Under the pieces are notes generated by a model. That model was not told where the DNA came from. It was given only the letters and a program-made list of their open reading frames with translations, and did not search any database. Of a stretch of DNA of 26,074 nt, positions 7,741 through 15,479 are shown in pieces (positions within the stretch are counted from its first letter, which is position 1; the number at the start of each line of letters is the position of its first letter). The translations under genes and the position numbers were made by a program. This stretch comes from JAYWGN01 sp043778255. Lineage in GTDB: Bacteria > Bacteroidota > Bacteroidia > Chitinophagales > Chitinophagaceae. The stretch covers positions 1 to 26,074 of the forward strand of contig JAYWGN010000043.1 in NCBI GenBank assembly GCA_043778255.1, given 5' to 3'.

Positions 7741-7933
7741 ATAAAAAAAATGTGTTAAAATAATAATTAAAGTTACAACATTGATTTTTAAAAATTTGTT
7801 AATTGAAATAAAAATTTTCTACTAAGCCGTTGCCATTTTAATACAAATAATAAAAAAATTAGTTTATGAGTATAATGAAATAGTAAATAAAATAAACTCA
7901 CTTATAATTAAATATACAGCAAACATTATTCCT

Positions 7934-7941
7934 TAACTTTG
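7934..7941 (+). promoter_or_regulatory. Putative -7 element TAACTTTG of the adaptor-gpsA operon
   Basis: TAACTTTG is a full match to TAnnTTTG, 45 nt upstream of the ATG at 7986. No TTG is seen at the expected -33 distance, so it rests on the -7 box alone. Confidence 0.45.
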
Positions 7942-7949
7942 ATAAATGC

Positions 7950-7965
7950 ATCCGCCATGGCGGAT
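7950..7965. repeat. Perfect 16-bp palindrome in the leader of the adaptor gene
   Basis: ATCCGCCATGGCGGAT is an exact palindrome, GC-rich in AT-rich surroundings. It sits 9 nt after the putative -7 box, so it would be at the start of the mRNA or could serve as an operator. Its 3' side lies 20 nt before the ATG. Confidence 0.8.
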
Positions 7966-7985
7966 AAAAAAAGAAAACTATAGCA

Positions 7986-9128
7986 ATGGCATTTTTCCAA
8001 AATAAAAATACAAAAATAATAACTTGTATAGTATTGGTTATACTACTAATAGTACTATACAAAAAAGGGTGTAGTAAAGCTGCTACTATTAAAGTAGTAA
8101 CCAATACCGTAACCGAAAATACTATAATAGAAACAGTAGATGCAGCTGGGAAAATATACCCTATAAATGAACAAAAAATAATAACAGATGCTGGAGCAAC
8201 GGTAGATCAAGTATTTGTAAAAGATGGCGATACCGTACAAAAAGGAACTGCAATAGCAACACTAAAAACTGAGCAAACTAGCCTAGTTGGTGGTAGTGCT
8301 GCTACTGCACCCAATATGCAAAAATTGATGAGTGGTGGGCTTAACCCCGCAGCGATAGCACAAGCTATGCAACAAGCACAACCAACTGCACCAACTACCA
8401 AACGACAAACAAAATACACAACCCTGTATGCTCCTATTACAGGTATTATAACCAATATAGCAGCCAAACAAGGGGAACGAATACTCACTAACGAATTTGC
8501 AAAAATTAGTGCTACTACCGATTGGGAAGTACGTACCGATATAGGTGAAATGGACATTGTAAAAATAAAAGAAGGCGACAGTGTAACCCTTAAAATAGAA
8601 GCCGTAGGCGACCGAGAATTTGTAGGTAAAGTATATAAAATTGCTAACAATAATGCTGCCAATGGTATTGCAGGTATTGGTGCTAACCTTATGCCCGATG
8701 CGGCTAATTATAAAGTGTATATTAAAATAAATAGTACAAGCTTAGCCTCACTTAATGATAGCTCCCAAAGCCGACACTATACACTACGTAATGGTATGAA
8801 TGCTAGTGTAAAAATAGCTACCGCTACCAAAAAAAATATACTCACTGTACCTTTAAAAGCCATAACTACACGGTACAAAACTGATACTGTAAAAGCTGTA
8901 GCAACTACCAAAAATGATATTGTTGTATTTACCGTAACTAATAATATAGTAACCCAAAAAACGGTAACTACAGGCATACAAAGTACCGAAGCTATTGAAA
9001 TAATAAAAGGCCTAACCAAAGGGGAAAGTATAATAGTAGAACCATTTGAAGCTATTGATAAATTATTGAAAAACGGTGACAAAATAAAGCTAGTAACCAC
9101 AACCGAATTATACCAACCAAAACAATAA
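7986..9128 (+). CDS. HlyD/MacA-type periplasmic adaptor (membrane fusion) protein
   Basis: The 380-residue product has one N-terminal membrane segment (about residues 9-26). Two halves of a lipoyl-like domain follow: GATVDQVFVKDGDTVQKGTAIATLK (70-94) and TLYAPITGIITNIAAKQGERI (146-166). Then come the beta-barrel domain (DIGEMDIVKIKEGDSVTLKIEA) and a C-terminal membrane-proximal domain. Adaptors of this family link an inner-membrane RND or ABC pump to an outer-membrane channel. Between the lipoyl halves only about 50 residues occur (95-142), rich in Ala, Gln, Gly and Pro and without a clear heptad pattern, so the usual coiled-coil hairpin looks short or missing. No pump or TolC-like gene is nearby. 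The ORF ends 2 nt before gpsA. Confidence 0.82.
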   Translation: MAFFQNKNTKIITCIVLVILLIVLYKKGCSKAATIKVVTNTVTENTIIETVDAAGKIYPINEQKIITDAGATVDQVFVKDGDTVQKGTAIATLKTEQTSLVGGSAATAPNMQKLMSGGLNPAAIAQAMQQAQPTAPTTKRQTKYTTLYAPITGIITNIAAKQGERILTNEFAKISATTDWEVRTDIGEMDIVKIKEGDSVTLKIEAVGDREFVGKVYKIANNNAANGIAGIGANLMPDAANYKVYIKINSTSLASLNDSSQSRHYTLRNGMNASVKIATATKKNILTVPLKAITTRYKTDTVKAVATTKNDIVVFTVTNNIVTQKTVTTGIQSTEAIEIIKGLTKGESIIVEPFEAIDKLLKNGDKIKLVTTTELYQPKQ

Positions 9129-9130
9129 CT

Positions 9131-10138
9131 ATGGCTACAACCTACGGCATACTTGGTGGTGGTAGTTGGGCTACAGCATTGGCAAAAATATTAACTGACA
9201 ACAACCATACAATTAACTGGTGGATACGTGATGAAAAAAATATTGCCACATTCCGAAAACGTAAACACAACCCACATTATGTAAGTAGTATTATGTTTGA
9301 TACGGCACTTATACACTTTAATGATAATGTACAACAAGTAATTGAGCAAAGTAGTATAATACTAATTGCTGTACCGTCGGCTTATGTAGTGCAATGCTTG
9401 GAGCAGCTTCCCAATAACTGCTTTGAAAACAAAAAAATTATATCGGCCATTAAAGGCATTATACCACCATTAAATTGCTTACTAAATACCTACTTGGAAA
9501 ACAAATTTGGCATTATCCAAAGCCAATATGGTATAGTAGCTGGGCCATGCCATGCCGAGGAAGTAGCCGCCGAAAAATTAAGCTACCTTACCTTTGCTAG
9601 TTCCTCAATTGACGATGCAACTGATTACAGCAAACATTTTGCCACTGCATATATAAAAACAATAGTAACTACCGATGTAACGGGGGTGCAGTATGCAGCA
9701 GTACTTAAAAATATATATGCCGTTGGTGCAGGCATTGCACATGGGTTAGATTATGGCGATAATTTTATGAGTGTATTTATTGCAAATGCCGCTAACGAAA
9801 TGGCCACTTTTTTACGCACTATTACGGGTACTAATAGTGAATATACAAGGGCTAATTATGCAGCATCGGTATACCTTGGCGATTTGTTAGTAACCTGCTA
9901 CAGCTTACATAGCCGTAACCGTAGGTTTGGCAACTACCTTGGCAAAGGCTACACGGTACAAGCTGCACAGCTCGAAATGAATATGGTAGCCGAGGGTTAT
10001 AATGCCAGTAGCGGCATATACACCATTAACCAAACCATAAAAGCTACTATGCCTATTGCTAGTAATATATACCAAATACTATGGCAACAAAAAGATGCCT
10101 TTGATGCATTTGCCGAAATAGAAAATGAATTAGTGTAG
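9131..10138 (+). CDS. gpsA: Glycerol-3-phosphate dehydrogenase [NAD(P)+]
   Basis: The 335-residue product has an N-terminal Rossmann motif GGGSWATALAK (residues 9-19), then ILIAVPSAYV, SAIKGI, the signature VAGPCHAEEVA, and the substrate-domain motif VLKNIYAVGAGIAHGLDYGDNF, followed by RNRRFGNYLGKG. It interconverts dihydroxyacetone phosphate and sn-glycerol 3-phosphate, supplying the backbone for phospholipids in the cytoplasm. The length fits the family. It starts 2 nt after the adaptor gene, so translation is probably coupled; a functional link between the two is not obvious. Confidence 0.95.
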   Translation: MATTYGILGGGSWATALAKILTDNNHTINWWIRDEKNIATFRKRKHNPHYVSSIMFDTALIHFNDNVQQVIEQSSIILIAVPSAYVVQCLEQLPNNCFENKKIISAIKGIIPPLNCLLNTYLENKFGIIQSQYGIVAGPCHAEEVAAEKLSYLTFASSSIDDATDYSKHFATAYIKTIVTTDVTGVQYAAVLKNIYAVGAGIAHGLDYGDNFMSVFIANAANEMATFLRTITGTNSEYTRANYAASVYLGDLLVTCYSLHSRNRRFGNYLGKGYTVQAAQLEMNMVAEGYNASSGIYTINQTIKATMPIASNIYQILWQQKDAFDAFAEIENELV

Positions 10139-10224
10139 TGTAAACCTTTCGTTAAAAAAAACTGGAACTATAATAATTGTGTAACTTCATTTTACCATTA
10201 TAAAAAAAAATAAAAAGTATAAAC

Positions 10225-10965
10225 ATGAACAAACGTCAATTTATAAAAAACATAGGATTATTGAGTGTAGCTACTAGCTTATTTGGTTATAAAACTACAA
10301 ATGCCGAAGAGGCAAATATTGCTTATACTAATACCAACCAATTACTGAACGACGGTAAATTTGTACTGCCACCATTGCCGTATGGGTACGATGCTTTAGA
10401 AGATTATATAGATAAGCTAACCATGGAAATACACCACGACAAACACCATAAAACTTATGTTGATAACTTAAATAAAGCAGTGGAAGGCAATAGTAATAAT
10501 TGGAATAGCCTTGAAGAAATATTGCAGGGTCTTCATAAAAAATCACTACCAGCAATACGTAACAATGCAGGTGGGCATTGGAACCATACTTTTTTTTGGG
10601 AGAGTATGAGTGCTACCAAATTTCAAATTTGTGGCCCCAAAACTTTGGCTGCCATTAATAAAGCTTTTGGCGATTATGATAAGTTTAAAGATGAATTTAC
10701 CAAAGCAGCATTAAGCAGGTTTGGCAGTGGTTGGGCTTGGTTATGTAAAGATAAAAATGGCGATTTGTTTATAACCTCCACCCCCAACCAAGATAACCCA
10801 CTAATGAAAAAACTAGCCGATAAAGTAGGCACACCAATATTGGCGTTAGATGTATGGGAACACGCCTATTATTTAAAATACCAAAACAAACGAGCCGATT
10901 ACATAAAATCATTTTTTGTAGTAGTTAATTGGGCTAAAGTAGAAGAAAGGTTGGGGGTAGAATAG
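10225..10965 (+). CDS. Superoxide dismutase (Mn-type Fe/Mn family) with N-terminal export sequence
   Basis: The 246-residue product has a leader of about 28 residues (MNKRQFIKNIGLLSVATSLFG...TTNAEE) before the usual enzyme of about 200 residues. Metal ligands by alignment to E. coli SodA are His70 (MEIHHDKHH), His121 (GGHWNHTFFW), Asp209 and His213 (LDVWEHAYYLKYQNKR). Gln189 in STPNQDNPLM is the second-shell glutamine typical of Mn-type or cambialistic enzymes; Fe-type enzymes carry it in the N-terminal domain. The leader has Lys-Arg rather than two arginines, so Sec export is more likely than Tat, but either is possible. The enzyme converts superoxide to hydrogen peroxide and oxygen, here probably in the periplasm. 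Confidence 0.93.
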   Translation: MNKRQFIKNIGLLSVATSLFGYKTTNAEEANIAYTNTNQLLNDGKFVLPPLPYGYDALEDYIDKLTMEIHHDKHHKTYVDNLNKAVEGNSNNWNSLEEILQGLHKKSLPAIRNNAGGHWNHTFFWESMSATKFQICGPKTLAAINKAFGDYDKFKDEFTKAALSRFGSGWAWLCKDKNGDLFITSTPNQDNPLMKKLADKVGTPILALDVWEHAYYLKYQNKRADYIKSFFVVVNWAKVEERLGVE

Positions 10966-10978
10966 ATTTACCATACAT

Positions 10979-11012
10979 AAAAAAAACCCACTACTTTAAA
11001 AAAAGTAATGGG
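10979..11012 (-). terminator. Intrinsic terminator, mainly for the minus-strand gene at 11041
   Basis: CCCACTACTTT (10987-10997) pairs with AAAGTAATGGG (11002-11012), 10 of 11 positions. On the minus strand the stem is followed by eight T (10986-10979). It lies between two converging genes, but on the plus strand the T-tract is weak. Confidence 0.8.
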
Positions 11013-11040
11013 ATAATATTCAATTGTATTAGTATATATA

Positions 11041-11736
11041 TTATCGTCTTTTCAAGTCCTCCAACATAATGTTAAACCCTGCCCTAAAAAAAATAGGGCT
11101 ACTATTATTGCTACCAGTTGCAGTTTGCACTATGGCATTACTGTATGGCGAATTTTTTGTAATTACATCATACACTATAGAGGCATAGGCAAATGTAGTG
11201 CCTCGGCTAAATCCTTGCTTATAACCTGCACTTAACAATAATGAGGGTTTCAGTTTCGATGTTTTACTAAGTTCAGTAGTAGTTATTGATAAGTTAGCGG
11301 TATTAAAACTATACTTTGTTTCTTTTTTGGTAACCATATTTACTTCTGGTTGCAATTGAAAAAATATAAAATCAATAGGAAAAACCCTAGCAAACACACC
11401 TACACCCAACATATTAATTTTTGCCACTGCACCTGTATTAAGTATATTGTTATAATTATCGGGGGTGTTATCAAATTTATTACTTTGTATATTTAATACG
11501 GCAGCAATATCTACCGATTTATTTATTTTGTAACCAAAGTGTGGGTTAAGGCTTATTTGTACATCTTTTTGGCCTTGTAGCAAAGCTAGTACAGGTAGCG
11601 TAACATTGCCACCTACAAAAGCATTTTCCTTTTTAAAAATTTTAGTAGTAGTTTGGGCGTTGGTATTTACTTTTTGAGCATTAACAGTTAGTGTAACTAT
11701 GCTACAAAGTAATATAGCAGGTAATAATTTTTTCAT
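11041..11736 (-). CDS. Putative outer-membrane beta-barrel protein
   Basis: The 231-residue product has a clear signal peptide (MKKLLPAILLCSIVTLTVNA/Q). The mature part shows alternating hydrophobic/polar strands with aromatic ends, e.g. NPHFGYKINKSVDIAAVLNIQS, LGVGVFARVFPIDFIFFQLQPEVN, LKPSLLLSAGYKQGFSRGTTFAYASIVYDV, and a final strand FFRAGFNIMLEDLKRR. This pattern fits the small porin-like beta-barrel proteins common in Bacteroidota, but I recognise no named family. It lies downstream of prfA on the same strand with a 54-nt gap, and a terminator follows. Function unknown. Confidence 0.65.
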   Translation of the reverse strand: MKKLLPAILLCSIVTLTVNAQKVNTNAQTTTKIFKKENAFVGGNVTLPVLALLQGQKDVQISLNPHFGYKINKSVDIAAVLNIQSNKFDNTPDNYNNILNTGAVAKINMLGVGVFARVFPIDFIFFQLQPEVNMVTKKETKYSFNTANLSITTTELSKTSKLKPSLLLSAGYKQGFSRGTTFAYASIVYDVITKNSPYSNAIVQTATGSNNSSPIFFRAGFNIMLEDLKRR

Positions 11737-11790
11737 TATTTATTTGGTTTGTACCAATGTAGATTAGTATTTGTGTTAAATGGTTGTAAG

Positions 11791-12864
11791 TTATTGCACT
11801 TTATTTTCCTCTGCTATTTTTTCGGCATTTTCAGCAAATTGTAATTTGTCAATAAACTCTTGTATATCGCCATTTACTACACTATCTAAGTTATACGAGG
11901 TATGGTTTATGCGGTGGTCGGTTACCCTACCTTGAGGCCAATTGTAGGTTCGTATTTTAGCACTTCGGTCGCCAGTGCTTACCAATGTTTTACGTCGGCT
12001 AGCTATTTTTTCTTCATACTTTCTTACTTCCTCTTCATACAGTTTAGTTCGCATCATTTCGGTGGCTCTAAGTCGGTTGCCTAGCTGGGTTCTATCAGTT
12101 TGGCAGGTTATTACAGTACCAGTAGGTATATGGGTAAGTATTACTTTTGTTTCTACTTTGTTTACATTTTGTCCGCCAGCACCCCCACTACGGGCTGTTT
12201 CCATTTTAAGGTCACTTTCCTTAAGTTCAAAATCCACCTCATCAGCTTCGGGCATTATAGCCACAGTAGCAGCACTAGTATGCACCCTACCTTGGCTTTC
12301 GGTATTAGGTACACGTTGTACACGGTGTACACCACTTTCAAATTTGAGGGTACCATACACATCTTCACCAGTTATTTCTACCTGTACCTCTTTGTAACCG
12401 CCAGCTGTACCTTCACTTTCGCTTAGTATGGTTGTTTTAAATCCTCTTTTTTCGCAGTATCTTATATACATTCTTAGCAGGTCACCTGCAAACAAACTTG
12501 CTTCATCGCCACCAGTACCTGCCCTTATTTCAAGAATTCCATTTTTTTCATCTTGGGGGTCTTTGGGTATTAGCAATTGCCTAATAGCGGCTTCCAATAA
12601 TTCTTTTTTTTCTTCTAATGGAGGCAGTTCCAGTTTTGCCATATCCCTCATTTCAGCATCATCATCGTTAAGTACTTCTTTGTTAAATGCTATGTCATCA
12701 ATAAGTTTAGTGTAAGTGTTGTAGGCGGTTACTATTTTTTCGAGGCTACGATATTCTTTGCTCAGTGCACTAAATTTTTTATTATCGGCTATTACTTCGG
12801 GGTTGGTAAGGCTTACACCTATATTGTCGTATTTAGCTTTTATAGCTTCCAATTGGTCTAACAT
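11791..12864 (-). CDS. prfA: Peptide chain release factor 1
   Basis: The product contains the RF1/2 core: GTGGDEASLFAGDLLRMY, SGVHRVQRVPNTESQGRVHTSAATVAIMPE, the catalytic GGQ in RSGGAGGQNVNKVETKV, and RTYNWPQGRVTDHRI. The codon-reading motif P-x-T appears as PNT (P-A-T in E. coli RF1), marking it as RF1, which ends translation at UAA and UAG. The frame is open up to an ATG at 12912, but a TTTG/TATATTTG promoter sits inside that extension. The start is therefore the ATG at 12864 (or 12870). With 12864 the GGQ lies at residues 230-232, close to 233-235 in E. coli. The product is then about 357 residues. Confidence 0.95.
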   Translation of the reverse strand: MLDQLEAIKAKYDNIGVSLTNPEVIADNKKFSALSKEYRSLEKIVTAYNTYTKLIDDIAFNKEVLNDDDAEMRDMAKLELPPLEEKKELLEAAIRQLLIPKDPQDEKNGILEIRAGTGGDEASLFAGDLLRMYIRYCEKRGFKTTILSESEGTAGGYKEVQVEITGEDVYGTLKFESGVHRVQRVPNTESQGRVHTSAATVAIMPEADEVDFELKESDLKMETARSGGAGGQNVNKVETKVILTHIPTGTVITCQTDRTQLGNRLRATEMMRTKLYEEEVRKYEEKIASRRKTLVSTGDRSAKIRTYNWPQGRVTDHRINHTSYNLDSVVNGDIQEFIDKLQFAENAEKIAEENKVQ

Positions 12865-12883
12865 ATACATTGTTTTCGGGCTG

Positions 12884-12913
12884 CAAATATACGGTAAACT
12901 GTCCACTAGCAAA
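12884..12913 (-). promoter_or_regulatory. Promoter of prfA (TTTG - 18 nt - TATATTTG)
   Basis: On the minus strand TTTG (12913-12910) is followed after 18 nt by TATATTTG (12891-12884), an excellent match to the Bacteroidota promoter TTTG-N17-23-TAnnTTTG. The predicted start is about 12877-12880, so translation cannot begin at the upstream ATG at 12912. Confidence 0.75.
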
Positions 12914-13372
12914 GCTATTGTTGTTTGCTGATATCTCTCTTTAATTTTTTCTTAAATGATATTACAATAAAAGATATAGTAGGCTTAAGCAAAGCAAAAA
13001 AAAACCAATTAGTTAAATTTTGATTTAATTTTTTTGCTAATTTGTTAACAAAAATTAATGTAAATTGACTTATAATAATAATTACAACCTCGCCTTTGTT
13101 GCAATGGCGAAACCTTCCAACAAAAATGCCAACATTTTTAAATACAATAGCAAACAAAGTTTAACTAATAAATAAACCTTGCCTTTGTTGGAATGGCGAA
13201 ACCTTCCAAAAAAAATACCAACATTTTTTACATAAAATAGGCAACAATATTTTAATAAGCATTTATTAAACTACTTGCATAAAATCAGTTTTTGCATAGC
13301 CCTTCCCATGATAATAATCCTAAAAAAACCACTACTGAAAATTATATTTGAATACCATATTGCTTACTCAGC
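12914..13372. other. Intergenic region between tsf terminator and prfA promoter, carrying a duplicated hairpin element
   Basis: This stretch of about 460 bp holds no convincing gene. Its main content is a pair of similar copies of one element (13092-13143 and 13181-13232), described separately. The rest is AT-rich with poly-A and poly-T runs. An 80-codon minus-strand frame runs through it but reads like chance sequence. Confidence 0.6.
13092..13232. repeat. Two direct copies of a 52-bp hairpin-forming element, 89 bp apart
   Basis: Copy 1 (13092-13143) and copy 2 (13181-13232) share GCCTTTGTTG, AATGGCGAAACCTTCCAA, and CCAACATTTTT, differing at few positions. Each can fold: TTTGTTGGAA (copy 2) faces TTCCAA with a 10-nt loop, and copy 1 extends the right arm to TTCCAACAAA. 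The two copies therefore look like one dispersed structured repeat, perhaps a small non-autonomous element or REP-like sequence. Confidence 0.75.
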
Positions 13373-13373
13373 A

Positions 13374-13409
13374 CAAAAAAACTCTCCAAATAATTGAAGA
13401 GTTTTTTTA
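13374..13409 (-). terminator. Intrinsic terminator of the rplM-rpsI-rpsB-tsf operon
   Basis: ACTCT-C-CAA (13381-13389) pairs with TTG-A-AGAGT (13394-13402) around ATAA. Runs of A on the left (13375-13380) and T on the right make it work in both directions. It starts about 20 nt past the tsf stop codon. Confidence 0.85.
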
Positions 13410-13429
13410 TATTTTTTATACAAATAATA

Positions 13430-14263
13430 TTATCCTAATGCTACTCTGTAAAACGAGGTTACTTTAGCATCGGCATCAATACTTTTAATGTATTCGGCTA
13501 CAGTTTTGCTATTATCTTTTACAAATGCTTGGGCTGCTAATGTATTTTCTTTAAAAAATGCATTTATTTTCCCTTCAGCTATTTTGCTTATCATTTCTTC
13601 TGGTTTGCCTTCCATTTTTGGGTCTTGTTTCATTACATCTATTATAATGGCTCTTTCCCTTTCTACTACTTCGGCGGGTACACTATCAGCATCTACAGCT
13701 ACTGGGTTCATAGCGGCTATTTGCATAGCTACATCTCTACCTGCTTCGTCGTTATATGCTTTGTTAAAGCCTACAAGTACACCCATACGGTTAGCACCAT
13801 GTATATAGCTCGATACAAATTCTGCATCAATTCTTTCAAATTTGGTAACGCCTATTTTTTCGCCAATACTTGCTAGTTTTTCATTTATTTGGTCAGCAAT
13901 GGTGCTACCATTAAGCACTACAGCTGCTAACTCATCTTTCGATTTTACGTTATTAGCAATAGCAGCATCTAGTATTGATTGTCCAAATGCTACAAACTCG
14001 GGGTTACGGCTTACAAAGTCAGTTTCGCAACTTACACAAATGGTAATACCAGTTTTGTTATCGGCGGTTGTTTTGGCCAATACTACCCCTTCTTTAGCTT
14101 CACGGTCGCTACGTTTTGCAGCTATTTTTTGTCCTTGTTTTCGTAACCAATCAATAGCAGCTTCGTGGTCGCCATTGCTTTCGGTTAATGCTTTTTTGCA
14201 ATCCATCATTGCAGCGCCAGTTTCTTGGCGTAATTTATTTATGTCTTGTGCTGTAATTGCCAT
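13430..14263 (-). CDS. tsf: Elongation factor Ts
   Basis: The 277-residue product begins MAITAQDINKLRQETGAAMMDCKKALTESNGDHEAAIDWLR, the EF-Ts N-terminal UBA-like domain. The EF-Tu-contacting TDFV motif is at residues 81-84 (CETDFVSRN), followed by the core repeats and an AAQAFVKDNSKTVAEYIK end. EF-Ts recharges EF-Tu by exchanging GDP for GTP. It is last in the rplM-rpsI-rpsB-tsf cluster. A 203-nt spacer with a repeat array and a strong hairpin separates it from rpsB. Confidence 0.96.
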   Translation of the reverse strand: MAITAQDINKLRQETGAAMMDCKKALTESNGDHEAAIDWLRKQGQKIAAKRSDREAKEGVVLAKTTADNKTGITICVSCETDFVSRNPEFVAFGQSILDAAIANNVKSKDELAAVVLNGSTIADQINEKLASIGEKIGVTKFERIDAEFVSSYIHGANRMGVLVGFNKAYNDEAGRDVAMQIAAMNPVAVDADSVPAEVVERERAIIIDVMKQDPKMEGKPEEMISKIAEGKINAFFKENTLAAQAFVKDNSKTVAEYIKSIDADAKVTSFYRVALG

Positions 14264-14281
14264 TTTTTTTAGTTTAAGTTA

Positions 14282-14317
14282 AAGCCATAAATTCTAATTA
14301 TTTAAAATTTATGGCTT
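14282..14317 (-). promoter_or_regulatory. Perfect 12-bp hairpin just upstream of tsf
   Basis: AAGCCATAAATT (14282-14293) is exactly complementary to AATTTATGGCTT (14306-14317) with a 12-nt loop. It ends 18 nt before the tsf ATG. No T-tract follows on the minus strand, so it is not a standard terminator. It could block or expose the tsf start, or stabilise a processed tsf mRNA. Confidence 0.65.
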
Positions 14318-14340
14318 CATTATTATTTAATAGTTAAATA

Positions 14341-14461
14341 CTTTTAACTTCATATTTCTAATCTCTAACTTCTAACTTCCCACTTCTAACTTCATATTTC
14401 TAACCTCTAACTTCTAACTTCCCACTTCTAACTTCTAATTTCCCACCTCTAACTTCTTACC
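14341..14461. repeat. Degenerate CTAACTTC-type repeat array between rpsB and tsf
   Basis: This array of units such as CTAACTTCTAACTTCCCACTT is the reverse complement of the unit family at 5811-5994. It includes two longer, nearly identical blocks (about 14348-14397 and 14394-14440). It sits within an operon, so it is transcribed as part of the rpsB-tsf spacer. Confidence 0.85.
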
Positions 14462-14466
14462 TAATA

Positions 14467-15348
14467 TTATCTTTTCATTGCTGGTTTACGTCCACCACCA
14501 CCACTGTTAGGTGTTCTACGTTTTGGACCATCGCCACCACCTGCTTCGCCTCTACCTCTACGTCCACCGCCTTCACCTTCGCCTTGTGCTTCAAATCGTC
14601 GAGCTTTTTCTTCGCCACTTTCTTCTACATCGCTATCGCCATCTTCATCTTTTGCGGCTTGTCTTTCGGCAAGGCCTTCGGCTATGGCAGCTACTATATA
14701 GTTGGTAAGTATAGCTATTGATTTGGTAGCATCATCATTGCCTGGTATGGCAAAGTCCACTTTGTTAGGGTCGCAGTTGGTATCAACAATACCAAATGTT
14801 TGAATACCCAATTTTTTAGCTTCGGCAAGTGCAATATGCTCATGTCCAATATCAATTATAAATAGTGCAGCGGGTACTCTACCTAATTGTGCAATACCGC
14901 CCAATACTTTTTCTTTTTTATCTTTATCTCTTGTAAGCTCTAATCTTTCTTTTTTAGTAATGCTATCAAGGCTACCGTCGGCTAATAACTTTTCGGTGCT
15001 TTGCATTTTCTTTACACTTTTACGTACCGTGTTAAAGTTGGTAAGCATACCACCCAACCAACGTTCGGTTGTGTAAGGCATATTTACTCGTTGAGCACAT
15101 TCGGTTACTATTTCTTTTGCTTGTTTTTTAGTACCTACAAACAATATTTTTTTACCACTTTTTGCTATACTTTTAAGTGCAGCAGCAGTTTCTTGTAAGC
15201 CTTCTACGGTTTTGTTAAGGTCTATTATATGTATGCCTTTTTTTTCGGCAAATATATAAGGCAACATTTTAGGGTTCCATTTCTTTTTTAAATGACCAAA
15301 ATGTACTCCTGCCTCTAATAGCTGTTGTTGTAGTGATGTATTGTCCAT
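14467..15348 (-). CDS. rpsB: 30S ribosomal protein S2 with Gly/Arg-rich C-terminal tail
   Basis: Residues 1 to about 225 are a regular S2: LLEAGVHFGHLKKKWNPKMLPYIFAEKKGIHIIDL, FVGTKKQAKEIV, RWLGGMLTNFNTV, and DTNCDPNKVDFAIPGNDDA. S2 binds late to the 30S subunit near the mRNA exit side and interacts with S1. After about residue 228 comes a tail of some 65 residues: first acidic (KDEDGDSDVEESGEEK), then Gly/Arg-rich with a final KPAMKR. This makes the protein 293 residues, longer than the roughly 240-260 usual in many bacteria. The tail is likely disordered and may bind RNA. Confidence 0.95.
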   Translation of the reverse strand: MDNTSLQQQLLEAGVHFGHLKKKWNPKMLPYIFAEKKGIHIIDLNKTVEGLQETAAALKSIAKSGKKILFVGTKKQAKEIVTECAQRVNMPYTTERWLGGMLTNFNTVRKSVKKMQSTEKLLADGSLDSITKKERLELTRDKDKKEKVLGGIAQLGRVPAALFIIDIGHEHIALAEAKKLGIQTFGIVDTNCDPNKVDFAIPGNDDATKSIAILTNYIVAAIAEGLAERQAAKDEDGDSDVEESGEEKARRFEAQGEGEGGGRRGRGEAGGGDGPKRRTPNSGGGGRKPAMKR

Positions 15349-15479
15349 TTGTATTTTCTTTTTTGGTCTTCACCTATCCGCATTTAGCGAAAAACGTTTG
15401 GAACCATTGTTTTAAAAAGTGTATAAATATATATTTTACATTGCCTTTCAAATTCCTCTTTAGGAGATTGAAGTTGCAA

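Noticed and set aside
10225..10300. Tat signal on the superoxide dismutase
   Set aside because: Only Lys-Arg is present, not the twin arginine, so I did not call Tat export; export by some route is still likely.
12865..12912. Upstream in-frame ATG of prfA at 12912
   Set aside because: The -33/-7 promoter lies in or next to this extension, and the GGQ position fits the later start.
12915..13157. 80-codon minus-strand frame upstream of prfA
   Set aside because: It runs through the duplicated hairpin element, has no recognisable protein pattern, and its composition is that of the AT-rich spacer.
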